A stretch of DNA of 64,000 bases from an uncultured Acetatifactor sp. (lineage in GTDB: Bacteria > Bacillota > Clostridia > Lachnospirales > Lachnospiraceae): the NCBI GenBank assembly GCA_910588225.1, contig CAJUQT010000009.1, positions 22,881 through 86,880 of the forward strand, written 5' to 3'. The notes below the pieces were generated by a model that saw nothing but the letters and a program-made list of their open reading frames with translations, did not search any database and was not told where the DNA came from. This document shows, in pieces, positions 24,982-32,605 of this stretch. Both the position numbers and the translations under genes were made by a program. Each line of letters starts with the position of its first letter. Position 1 is the first letter of the stretch.

Positions 24982-25082
24982 GTTGTGAAAACGAGATGGT
25001 CCTCTGTTACAGGAGAAGCGGAGAGAAGTGAGTCCGGAGCTCAGGCGTATTAAGAACATCCATTTTATGAAGGAGGCTCATT
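24982..25082 (+). ncRNA. Candidate L19 leader RNA
   Basis: The rplS leader can form a closed multibranch structure: AGATGG (24994-24999) pairs with CCATTT (25070-25075), and an internal stem TCCT/AGGA lies at 25000-25013. An autoregulatory L19 leader is known upstream of rplS in Firmicutes. I recognise the position and a plausible closing helix, not a full consensus match. It ends directly before the AAGGAGG of rplS, so binding of L19 could hide the ribosome-binding site. Confidence 0.42.
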
Positions 25083-25430
25083 ATGAGTGAAATTATCAGA
25101 GAAATCGAAGCGGAACAGTTAAAGAAGGAAGTTGACGAGTTCAACGTGGGCGATACCGTAAAGGTATACGGCAGAATCAAGGAAGGAAATCGTGAGAGAA
25201 TCCAGGTATTTGAAGGGATTGTATTGAAGAGACAGGGCGGCGGCGCCAGGGAGACTTTCACTGTCAGGAAATCTTCCAATGGCATCGGTGTCGAGAAGAC
25301 CTGGCCTGTACATTCTCCCAATGTTGAGAAGATAGAAGTAGTCAGAAGAGGTAAGGTAAGACGTGCCAAGCTGAATTACCTGAGAGGGCGCGTAGGTAAG
25401 AGAGCGAAGGTGAAAGAGGCAATCCGGTAA
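25083..25430 (+). CDS. rplS: 50S ribosomal protein L19
   Basis: L19 lies at the 30S-50S interface. It has 115 residues with the diagnostic GDTVKVYGRIKEGNRERIQVFEG and the C-terminal RRGKVRRAKLNYLRGRVGKRAKVKE. ATG 25083 has AAGGAGG upstream. It is probably read from its own promoter within trmD and ends at the terminator at 25484. Confidence 0.97.
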   Translation: MSEIIREIEAEQLKKEVDEFNVGDTVKVYGRIKEGNRERIQVFEGIVLKRQGGGARETFTVRKSSNGIGVEKTWPVHSPNVEKIEVVRRGKVRRAKLNYLRGRVGKRAKVKEAIR

Positions 25431-25483
25431 GGAGCATGCTGCTGTGGACGATGTGAACAGTAATATTGACACAGAGACGATAA

Positions 25484-25515
25484 GAGGGCGATTACTTGTG
25501 TAGTTGCCCTTTTCG
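25484..25515 (+). terminator. Terminator-like stem after rplS
   Basis: GAGGGC at 25484-25489 can pair with GCCCTTTT at 25506-25513, with inner ACT/AGT pairing and a short bulge, followed by TTTTC. It lies 53 bases after the rplS stop and ahead of lepB. Confidence 0.55.
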
Positions 25516-25542
25516 CTTTAAAGTGGTATTATGGTATAGTAT

Positions 25543-26121
25543 ATGGCGAAAAAAAGGGGCTTAAGTTTTTATAAGCGGAAAAAGAAAATAAGTTACGCCC
25601 ATGTGCGGGAGGGATTCAGCTGGGTCTTCGGTATTTTGACGGCGATTTTTATAGCGATTGTTCTGAATGTTTTCCTGGGAATGACTACCAGTGTGGTGGG
25701 AGTATCCATGGAACCGACATTGTACAACGGTCAGAAGATATTCATCAATTCCTTTCTCTATTTGATTTCATCCCCCAAAAGAGGGGATGTGGTTGTATTT
25801 CTTCCCAACGGGAATGAGAACGCACATTATTATGTGAAGCGTGTGGTAGCCGTGCCCGGGGATAATGTGGTAATCCGGGATGGGATTCTGTACGTGAACG
25901 GAGAGGAAAGCAGGTGGGTGACGGAGAAGCTGGCAGATGCAGGAATTGCCGTCAATGAACTGCTTCTTGAAAACGGAGAGTTTTTCTGCATCGGAGACAA
26001 TCCGGGGAGCAGTGAGGACAGCCGCTCTGCCAATATAGGACCGGTAAAGGAGACGGAGATTATAGGAAAGGTATGGTTCCGTGCTCCCTGCGAAGAGGTG
26101 AGCATGGGATTTATAAAATAA
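25543..26121 (+). CDS. lepB: Type I signal peptidase
   Basis: This membrane serine protease removes signal peptides from exported proteins. It has 192 residues. A basic N-terminal tail is followed by one membrane helix (WVFGILTAIFIAIVLNVFLG, about 27-48). The catalytic serine is S55 in GVSMEPTL, the general-base lysine is K99 in YYVKRVVAVPGD, and the C-terminal box is GDNPGSSEDSR. No clear ribosome-binding site precedes ATG 25543. It is one of two signal peptidases that flank rbgA here. Confidence 0.94.
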   Translation: MAKKRGLSFYKRKKKISYAHVREGFSWVFGILTAIFIAIVLNVFLGMTTSVVGVSMEPTLYNGQKIFINSFLYLISSPKRGDVVVFLPNGNENAHYYVKRVVAVPGDNVVIRDGILYVNGEESRWVTEKLADAGIAVNELLLENGEFFCIGDNPGSSEDSRSANIGPVKETEIIGKVWFRAPCEEVSMGFIK

Positions 26122-26122
26122 A

Positions 26123-27004
26123 ATGAACTATCAGTGGTATCCCGGTCATATGACGAAGGCTAAGCGTATGATGCAGGAAAATATCAAATTAATCGATCTG
26201 ATTATAGAGCTGGTGGATGCGAGGGCGCCGCTGGCCAGCCGGAATCCGGACATTGACGAGATGGGAAAGGGAAAGTCCAGAATTGTGCTTTTAAACAAAG
26301 CAGATCTGGCGGATGTGTCGGTAAACAGAAAGTGGATGAAGTATTTTGAAGCCGGAGGATGCCATGTGCTGGAAGTGAATTCCAGAACGGGAGCCGGCGT
26401 GAAAGGAATCAACCATGTGGTACAGTTGGCCTGTGCGGAGAAAATTGCCCGGGACAGAAAACGGGGAATTGTAAATCGACCTGTGAGAGCCATGGTAGTA
26501 GGGATTCCCAATGTGGGGAAGTCGACGTTTATCAACGCCTTTGCCGGGAAAGCCTGCACGAAGACCGGAAATAAGCCGGGCGTTACAAAAGGGAAGCAAT
26601 GGATTCGCCTGAATAAATCACTGGAACTGCTTGATACGCCGGGGATTCTGTGGCCGAAATTTGAAGACAATCAGGTGGGGATGTACCTTGCGTTTATCGG
26701 TTCCATCAATGATGAGATTATCATTATGGAAGAGCTGGCCTGTGATATGCTCAACTGTCTCAGAGCCGTTTACCCTGATGCGGTGACTGCCCGATACGGG
26801 ATTGCATGGAAGGAAAATGCGGCGGATATGCTGACGGAAATTGCCCGCAGCAGAGGGTGTTTTCTGAAGGGGGAAACGCTTGATCTGAAAAAGGCTGCGG
26901 ACGTGCTGACGGATGATTTCAGGGCGGGACGTCTGGGCAGAATATCACTGGAGAGGCCGCCTGAGCGACAGACGGGGAAGAGTGCGTCTGAGGGCGAAGG
27001 CTGA
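26123..27004 (+). CDS. rbgA: Ribosome biogenesis GTPase RbgA (YlqF)
   Basis: A circularly permuted GTPase required for a late step of 50S assembly. It has 293 residues in the permuted motif order: G4 NKAD at N58, then G1 GIPNVGKST with K133, then G3 DTPG. The N-terminal WYPGHMTKAKR is diagnostic. The C-terminal helical domain contacts the ribosome. ATG 26123 begins one base after the lepB stop codon, so the two are translationally coupled. Confidence 0.96.
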   Translation: MNYQWYPGHMTKAKRMMQENIKLIDLIIELVDARAPLASRNPDIDEMGKGKSRIVLLNKADLADVSVNRKWMKYFEAGGCHVLEVNSRTGAGVKGINHVVQLACAEKIARDRKRGIVNRPVRAMVVGIPNVGKSTFINAFAGKACTKTGNKPGVTKGKQWIRLNKSLELLDTPGILWPKFEDNQVGMYLAFIGSINDEIIIMEELACDMLNCLRAVYPDAVTARYGIAWKENAADMLTEIARSRGCFLKGETLDLKKAADVLTDDFRAGRLGRISLERPPERQTGKSASEGEG

Positions 27005-27019
27005 CAGGAGGGGTTGACT

Positions 27020-27565
27020 ATGAACAAAGTGATGAAGGAAATGATAAGTACCCTGTCTTATCTGTTGGGAGTATTGTGTCTGACCTGGCTGGTAATCACA
27101 TTTGTGGGACAGCGCACGGAAGTGGATGGTTCCTCCATGGAACCCATGCTCACAGACGGGGATAATCTGATTGTGGATAAAATTACGTATCGTTTCCGGG
27201 ATCCCCAGAGATTTGACATTATTGTATTTCCGTTTAAATATCAGGAGAATACATACTATATCAAGAGAATTATCGGTCTGCCGGGAGAGACGATTCAGAT
27301 TGACGAGCAGGGGAATATTTATATTGACGGTGAAGTTCTGGAGGAGAATTACGGGAGAGAGATTATTGAGCCGGATAACATTGGAATAGCCGCTTCGCCG
27401 ATTGTCCTGGGAGAGGACGAATATTTTGTTATGGGTGACAATCGTAATAACAGTAGGGACAGCAGGGAGGCGATAGTAGGCAATATCCGCCGGGAGGATA
27501 TTATCGGCAGGGCATGGGTGAGAATCTGGCCTTTGTCCCATATAGGTGTGCTTAAGCATCAGTGA
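27020..27565 (+). CDS. lepB: Type I signal peptidase, second copy
   Basis: A second signal peptidase of 181 residues with a membrane helix at about 12-30 (YLLGVLCLTWLVITFVG). The serine is S39 in GSSMEPML and the lysine is K82 in YYIKRIIGLPGE; the late box is GDNRNNSRDSR. It is clearly diverged from the copy at 25543, with a shorter N-terminal tail and the standard GDNRxxSxDSR box rather than the altered GDNPGSSEDSR. AGGAGGGG precedes ATG 27020; a TTG at 27014 is less likely. The upstream rbgA gene ends 15 bases before it. Confidence 0.95.
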   Translation: MNKVMKEMISTLSYLLGVLCLTWLVITFVGQRTEVDGSSMEPMLTDGDNLIVDKITYRFRDPQRFDIIVFPFKYQENTYYIKRIIGLPGETIQIDEQGNIYIDGEVLEENYGREIIEPDNIGIAASPIVLGEDEYFVMGDNRNNSRDSREAIVGNIRREDIIGRAWVRIWPLSHIGVLKHQ

Positions 27566-27590
27566 AAGAGAGCGGGTACGGAGAGAAGAA

Positions 27591-28352
27591 ATGAAAAGTA
27601 TCAATGAGATAAAGGAAATTTTTCAGGCAGCGTCCGCAGAGAAGCTGCCTGAATTTATAACTGTCTATTCTGCAGATGAGAGAGCCGGGGTGCGGAAGCT
27701 GGCGGCTCAGGCCGCAAAGCGCCTGGAAGCTCTGGAGAAGGAGAAGAGAAGAATAGAAAAGCTCAGGATGTATGAGGAGCAGTACGGGGAATATTCATAT
27801 ATCTGTGGAATTGACGAGGTGGGAAGAGGGCCGTTGGCGGGTCCGGTAGCCGCGGCAGCGGTAATACTTCCGAAGGATTGTCGCATTTTATATATAAATG
27901 ATTCCAAGCAGCTCTCCGAAAAAAAGAGAGAGGAGCTTTATACGGTGATAACAGAACAGGCTGTGGCATATGCGGTAGGCTTTGCCTCGCCGGAGAGAAT
28001 CGATGAAATCAACATTCTTCAGGCAACATACGAAGCCATGCGGGAGGCGGTGGGGAAGCTGAATCCGCAGCCGGATCTTCTATTGAACGACGCGGTGAAG
28101 ATTCCCGGAATAGCCATCCCGCAGGTACCGATTATCAAAGGGGATGCGAAGAGCATCTCTGTCGGGGCGGCCAGTATTGTGGCAAAAGTAACCAGAGACA
28201 GACTGATGGCGGAATATGACAGTATGTTTCCGGAGTATGGCTTTGCCGGGAATAAAGGCTATGGCAGTACCAGCCACATTGAGGCCCTGAAAAAATATGG
28301 GCCTACGCCGATACACCGCAGAAGCTTTCTTAAAAATTTTGTGCAGGAGTGA
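27591..28352 (+). CDS. rnhB: Ribonuclease HII
   Basis: RNase HII cuts RNA in RNA-DNA hybrids and starts removal of single ribonucleotides from DNA. It has 253 residues: an N-terminal helical extension of about 70 residues, then the catalytic core with D75-E76 in GIDEVGRGPLAGP, the central LNDAVKIPG and the late DSMFPEYGFAGNKGYGS. ATG 27591 after GGAGAGAAG is preferred to the in-frame ATG 27546, which lies within lepB. Confidence 0.95.
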   Translation: MKSINEIKEIFQAASAEKLPEFITVYSADERAGVRKLAAQAAKRLEALEKEKRRIEKLRMYEEQYGEYSYICGIDEVGRGPLAGPVAAAAVILPKDCRILYINDSKQLSEKKREELYTVITEQAVAYAVGFASPERIDEINILQATYEAMREAVGKLNPQPDLLLNDAVKIPGIAIPQVPIIKGDAKSISVGAASIVAKVTRDRLMAEYDSMFPEYGFAGNKGYGSTSHIEALKKYGPTPIHRRSFLKNFVQE

Positions 28353-28413
28353 AATTTGAAAGTTCCTTTCAAATATTGCTTGATATGCGCGCCAATGTGC
28401 GCTGGGGGTAAAA

Positions 28414-30255
28414 ATGAAACTTTCGCAGTTGTTTTCAGGAGAAGTACGCCCGGAAGGGCAGTCGCAGCCACAGCTGACACCGGCCCAGACAGAACATCTG
28501 AATCGTCAGATTCGCTCTCTGGCGCCCGGACAGACCATCAGCGGTGAAATTGTGGGCCGAAACGGCAGTGAGGTACAGATTCGGCTTTCCGAAGATATGA
28601 TACTCAGTGCCAGAGTCGATCACAATATGAACATTGAAATCGGAAAAAATATGACATTTGAGGTGAAAAATAACGGCAGCACGCTGACACTGAGTCCTCT
28701 GTTTACCAATGTGGCCACAGATGTAAATGTGATGAAGGCGCTGGATATGGCGGGACTGCCTGTAAACCAGACCTCGGTCAGCATGACGGAACAGCTGATG
28801 GCTGTGGGGCTGCCTGTGAATAAGAATTCGCTGCAACAGATATTCAGGGAGATCAATGCCTATCCTCAGGCAGAAATCTCAGATATTATCAATCTCCATA
28901 AGCTGCAGCTTCCCGTAAATGAAGCCAATGTAAATCAGATGGTTTCCTACCGGAATCTGACACATCAGCTGACAGGAGGAATGGAAGTCATACAGGAAGC
29001 TCTACCCGGAGTATTTGACGCCATGATTGCGGAGGGAGACATTTCAGGAGCCGTAAAGCTGTACGGCGAAGTTCTGCAGCTGTTTCATGGGAATTTCGGG
29101 GATGCCGGGGAAGGAACGCAGACAGGTGAAGCGTCGGCCGGTCAGGAAATTGGCGCGGAAGAAGCAGGACTGCCTCAGGCTGCGGAAAGCGGCTCACCCC
29201 AGGCCGCAGAGTCAGGGAGAACAGAAATGCCCGGGGAACGGCAGACGGAAGCGGCTGTGAGGGAACAGCTGGGGAAGACTGCGGAGGAAACAGGGAAAAC
29301 CATATTGAATATGGTGTCCGGAGAGACCGGAGATGTGTCCGGTCTCACAAAGAATCCGCCCCAGGACGCTCAGTTGAAGCCTGCCGCCGGGGAAAGCGGG
29401 AATCTGATATCCGAGACTTTGAGAAGTACGGCAGCCAGAGAAGTACTGCAGCTTGCAGATCAGATGCAGCTGTCGGAGGGAACTGCTTCAAAGGTCCGGG
29501 AACAGATGATACAGTTTGCCCGGGGAGGAAATATGGGGCAGTTCTTTTCGGCTTTGACCGAACTGGCGGATGCGGCGAAATTTTCCCAGACATCTGCGCA
29601 GGTGCTTGAAAGACTTTTTTCCGGAAGAGGATTTCGGGAATTGATGAAGGGACAGCTGAAAAGCAGCTGGATGCTCAGACCGGAAGAGCTGACAGAGCCC
29701 GGTAAGGTGGAAGAATTATACCGCAGAATGGACAGACAGCTTAAGAACTTGGCCAATGTGATGGAAAACGCCGGGCAGACGAGTTCCACTGCTTTTAAGG
29801 CTGTCGCCACCATGTCGCAGAATGTGGATTTCCTGCAGCAGGTCAACCAGATCTACGCCTATGTACAGCTGCCGCTGCGCCTGCAGCAGGGGGAAGCCCA
29901 CGGAGAACTATACGTCTATACCAATAAAAAGAAGCTTACCTCAGGCGACGGAACGGTCAGCGCGCTGCTGCATCTGGATATGGAACATCTGGGACCGGTT
30001 GACGTACATGTGGCCATGAAGGACAGTAAGGTAAGCACAAGATTTTACCTGCGCGATGAGGAAATGATTGATTTTATTGCGGCACATATGGATACTTTGA
30101 CTGCACGGCTGAAAAAGAGGGGATATGACTGTAATTATTCCATGACTGTCAGAGCCGGCGAGCAGCCTGCGGCAGAAAAAGGGGGTCTGAACCCTATTCT
30201 GAGACAGGAAAAGGGAATTGTGCTATCTCAGTATGCATTTGACGTACGTACCTGA
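28414..30255 (+). CDS. FliK-like hook-length control domain protein (YlqG-like)
   Basis: The 613-residue protein is related to the B. subtilis YlqG position and family. The N-terminal region contains a beta-rich segment (GQTISGEIVGRNGSEVQIRLSED). A low-complexity alanine/glutamate-rich middle lies at about residues 230-330 with the near-repeat LPQAAESGSPQAAESG. The C-terminal part, about 470-560, resembles the FliK C-terminal domain: LPLRLQQGEAHGELYVYTNKK, then LDMEHLGPVDVHVAMKDSKVSTRF. No flagellar genes are nearby. It pairs with the FlhB-C-like gene downstream, as FliK pairs with FlhB, suggesting a retained substrate-switch module of unknown use. Confidence 0.75.
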   Translation: MKLSQLFSGEVRPEGQSQPQLTPAQTEHLNRQIRSLAPGQTISGEIVGRNGSEVQIRLSEDMILSARVDHNMNIEIGKNMTFEVKNNGSTLTLSPLFTNVATDVNVMKALDMAGLPVNQTSVSMTEQLMAVGLPVNKNSLQQIFREINAYPQAEISDIINLHKLQLPVNEANVNQMVSYRNLTHQLTGGMEVIQEALPGVFDAMIAEGDISGAVKLYGEVLQLFHGNFGDAGEGTQTGEASAGQEIGAEEAGLPQAAESGSPQAAESGRTEMPGERQTEAAVREQLGKTAEETGKTILNMVSGETGDVSGLTKNPPQDAQLKPAAGESGNLISETLRSTAAREVLQLADQMQLSEGTASKVREQMIQFARGGNMGQFFSALTELADAAKFSQTSAQVLERLFSGRGFRELMKGQLKSSWMLRPEELTEPGKVEELYRRMDRQLKNLANVMENAGQTSSTAFKAVATMSQNVDFLQQVNQIYAYVQLPLRLQQGEAHGELYVYTNKKKLTSGDGTVSALLHLDMEHLGPVDVHVAMKDSKVSTRFYLRDEEMIDFIAAHMDTLTARLKKRGYDCNYSMTVRAGEQPAAEKGGLNPILRQEKGIVLSQYAFDVRT

Positions 30256-30278
30256 GGAAAGGGAAGGAATTTGATTTC

Positions 30279-30572
30279 ATGGATGGGAAAAAAGGAAAAG
30301 AAGAAAAAGTGAAGCAGGCCATCGCATTGGAATATGATTCTTCGGATGACGCGCCCAGAGTCATTGCCAGCGGCAGGGGAGCGCTTGCGGAACGTATCAT
30401 TGAGAGAGCACAGGAGAGCGATGTGCCGATTCACCGGGATGATAAACTGGCAGACACACTGTCCAGACTGGATATCGGTGATATGATTCCGCCGGAGCTT
30501 TATGAAGTGGTGGCGGAGATCTTGATTTTTGTGGATTCTATGGATAAGATTAAGGGTAAAATAAAGAGGTAA
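30279..30572 (+). CDS. FlhB C-terminal domain-like protein (YlqH/EscU family)
   Basis: A stand-alone 97-residue version of the cytoplasmic domain of FlhB/EscU. It has the family pattern QAIALEYD, APRVIASGRGALAERIIERAQESDVPIHRDDKLADTL and IPPELYEVVAEILIFV. The NPTH autocleavage site of true FlhB is absent because the protein starts after that point. It is directly downstream of the FliK-like gene. Family known from many non-flagellated Firmicutes; function unknown. Confidence 0.87.
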   Translation: MDGKKGKEEKVKQAIALEYDSSDDAPRVIASGRGALAERIIERAQESDVPIHRDDKLADTLSRLDIGDMIPPELYEVVAEILIFVDSMDKIKGKIKR

Positions 30573-30576
30573 ACGA

Positions 30577-30939
30577 TTGAATAAAAGGAAAACGGGAGCC
30601 GGATGGGAAAAGCGTGCCGCGGAATATCTGAAGGAAAAGGGGATGAAGATTGTGGAGACAAATTTTCGCAGCAGACAGGGAGAAATTGATCTGATTGGCT
30701 TTCATCGGGAATACCTCGTGTTCGTGGAGGTAAAGTTTCGTCAGTCTGCAGAAAAAGGATATGCGCTGGAGGCGGTGGACCTCCGCAAGCAGAAACGAAT
30801 CTGCAGGGTGGCTGATTATTACAGGTATCTTCACAAAATAAATGCTGATGTGAGTGTGCGCTATGATGTGATAGGTATTCAGGGGGAAGAAATCCACTGG
30901 ATACAGAATGCATTTCCTCATCATTACGCAGAAAGGTAA
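30577..30939 (+). CDS. yraN: YraN family (UPF0102) endonuclease-like protein
   Basis: A small restriction-endonuclease-fold protein of 120 residues. The conserved signature is E(I)DLIG...LVFVEVKFR, here QGEIDLIGFHREYLVFVEVKFR, with acidic D/E-x-K residues expected to bind metal. The start is TTG 30577 after AGAGG; no ATG or GTG gives the conserved N-terminus (GAGWEKRAAEYLKEKG), and it lies 4 bases after the previous stop. Biological role not established. Confidence 0.92.
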   Translation: MNKRKTGAGWEKRAAEYLKEKGMKIVETNFRSRQGEIDLIGFHREYLVFVEVKFRQSAEKGYALEAVDLRKQKRICRVADYYRYLHKINADVSVRYDVIGIQGEEIHWIQNAFPHHYAER

Positions 30940-30950
30940 GAAAGGGTATT

Positions 30951-31808
30951 ATGTTTCAAATACATCGTGTGGAGGAAGAGAATCCGGTGCTGCGGCAGAA
31001 CTGTATCCGTACGGAAAACGGCACGGAGTTGGAATATCTGACTTTTCCCCTGTTGGAGGAGACAGGAATTGTAAGGCATCTGTTCAGCACCCGGCTGGGC
31101 GGTGTCAGCGGAGATGAATTTGCCTCCATGAATTTCAGCGTTGACAGAGGGGACCGGAAGGAAAACGTAATGAAAAATTACGGCAGGATTGCGGAGGTGC
31201 TGGGCTGCAGTGTAGGTGATATGACAGCCTCTCACCAGACGCATACCACCAATATCCGCAGAATGGGTCCGGAGGACAGAGGAAAGGGAATCACATCTGC
31301 CAGGGATTATGAGAATGTGGACGGTCTGCTGACAGATGAGCCGGGGCTTGTGCTGGTCACGTTTTATGCGGACTGCGTGCCGCTGTATTTTGTGGATCCT
31401 GTGCACAGGGCTATTGGCCTTGCGCATTCCGGATGGAAGGGTACCGTTGGCCGGATGGGGGAATGTATGGTGAGAGCCATGGAACGAAATTTCGGTAGCC
31501 GGCCGGAGGAGCTGTATGCCGCAGTGGGACCTTCCATCTGCCGGGACTGCTATGAAGTGGGCGAAGAAGTGGCAGAGCAGTTTGAGGGGTTTGGCGATGG
31601 CGTGGTGATGCCGGGAAAGCGCGCAGGGAAATATCAGCTCGACTTATGGCTTGCCAATAAAAGAATTCTGAGACAGGCCGGGATTCCGGCATCCAGGATT
31701 GCCGTTACGGATATCTGTACCTGTCACAATCCGGAGTATCTTTTTTCTCACAGGGCAAGCGGAGGCCGGAGAGGGAATCTGGGTGCGTTTATGATGCTGA
31801 AAAATTAA
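30951..31808 (+). CDS. pgeF: Purine nucleoside phosphorylase/laccase-domain protein PgeF (YlmD/YfiH)
   Basis: A member of the multicopper-polyphenol-oxidase-like family (DUF152), shown in other bacteria to act on purine nucleosides or to correct peptidoglycan precursor errors. It has 285 residues. The metal and active-site motifs are SHQTHT, YADCVPLYF, GLAHSGWKGT and the late DICTCHNPEYLFSHRA. ATG 30951 follows AGAAAGGG. It ends the core cluster that began with ylxM. Confidence 0.93.
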   Translation: MFQIHRVEEENPVLRQNCIRTENGTELEYLTFPLLEETGIVRHLFSTRLGGVSGDEFASMNFSVDRGDRKENVMKNYGRIAEVLGCSVGDMTASHQTHTTNIRRMGPEDRGKGITSARDYENVDGLLTDEPGLVLVTFYADCVPLYFVDPVHRAIGLAHSGWKGTVGRMGECMVRAMERNFGSRPEELYAAVGPSICRDCYEVGEEVAEQFEGFGDGVVMPGKRAGKYQLDLWLANKRILRQAGIPASRIAVTDICTCHNPEYLFSHRASGGRRGNLGAFMMLKN

Positions 31809-31900
31809 GAAAAGTTTCATATTTTTCCTGAAAAAGATTTAAAGAAATTCTGTTTCAATAGAACCTGACGGAATGGAATTCCGGGAAAAAGAGGTGTAAA

Positions 31901-32596
31901 ATGGCAAATATACTTGTGTGTGACGATGACAGAGAAATTGTGGATGCGATTGAGATTTATCTGAGCCAGGACGGATATCATATTTTTAAGGCATATGACG
32001 GAGAGCAGGCTATTGAAATTTTAAAAAAAGAAGATATTCAGCTGTTGATTATGGATATTATGATGCCCAGGCTGGACGGAATCCGGGCCACCCTGAAAAT
32101 CCGGGAATACAGCAGCATTCCCATTATCATGCTGTCGGCAAAGTCCGAGGATACGGATAAAATTCTGGGCCTGAACATAGGTGCGGATGACTATATTACC
32201 AAGCCGTTTAATCCGCTGGAGCTTGCCGCAAGAGTGAAGTCGAATCTGCGCAGGTATACTTTGCTGGGGAGCCTGGACGCGGGCAGTCGTGCCATCTATC
32301 AGACCGGCGGTCTTGTGATTAACGATGATACCAAACAGGTCACTGTGGACGGAGAGCCGGTGAAAATGACACCCATAGAATACAATATTCTGTTGCTGCT
32401 GATGAAAAATCAGGGCAGAGTTTTCTCCATAGATCAGATTTACGAGAATATCTGGAACGAAGATGCCATAGGCGCAGATAACACAGTGGCGGTACATATC
32501 CGTCATATTCGGGAGAAGATAGAGATCAACCCGAAGGAACCCAGGTATCTGAAGGTTGTCTGGGGCGTGGGCTACAAGATTGACAGACAAATGTAG
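31901..32596 (+). CDS. OmpR/PhoB-type response regulator
   Basis: A 231-residue regulator with receiver phosphoacceptor D52 in LLIMDIMMPRLDG, CDDDRE pocket, the KPF lysine in DDYITKPFNPLELAARVK, and a C-terminal winged helix ending in YLKVVWGVGYKI. ATG 31901 follows AAGAGG. It is transcribed with the kinase 9 bases downstream. The receiver keeps all conserved residues. Targets unknown. Confidence 0.93.
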   Translation: MANILVCDDDREIVDAIEIYLSQDGYHIFKAYDGEQAIEILKKEDIQLLIMDIMMPRLDGIRATLKIREYSSIPIIMLSAKSEDTDKILGLNIGADDYITKPFNPLELAARVKSNLRRYTLLGSLDAGSRAIYQTGGLVINDDTKQVTVDGEPVKMTPIEYNILLLLMKNQGRVFSIDQIYENIWNEDAIGADNTVAVHIRHIREKIEINPKEPRYLKVVWGVGYKIDRQM

Positions 32597-32605
32597 GAGA
32601 GGAAG

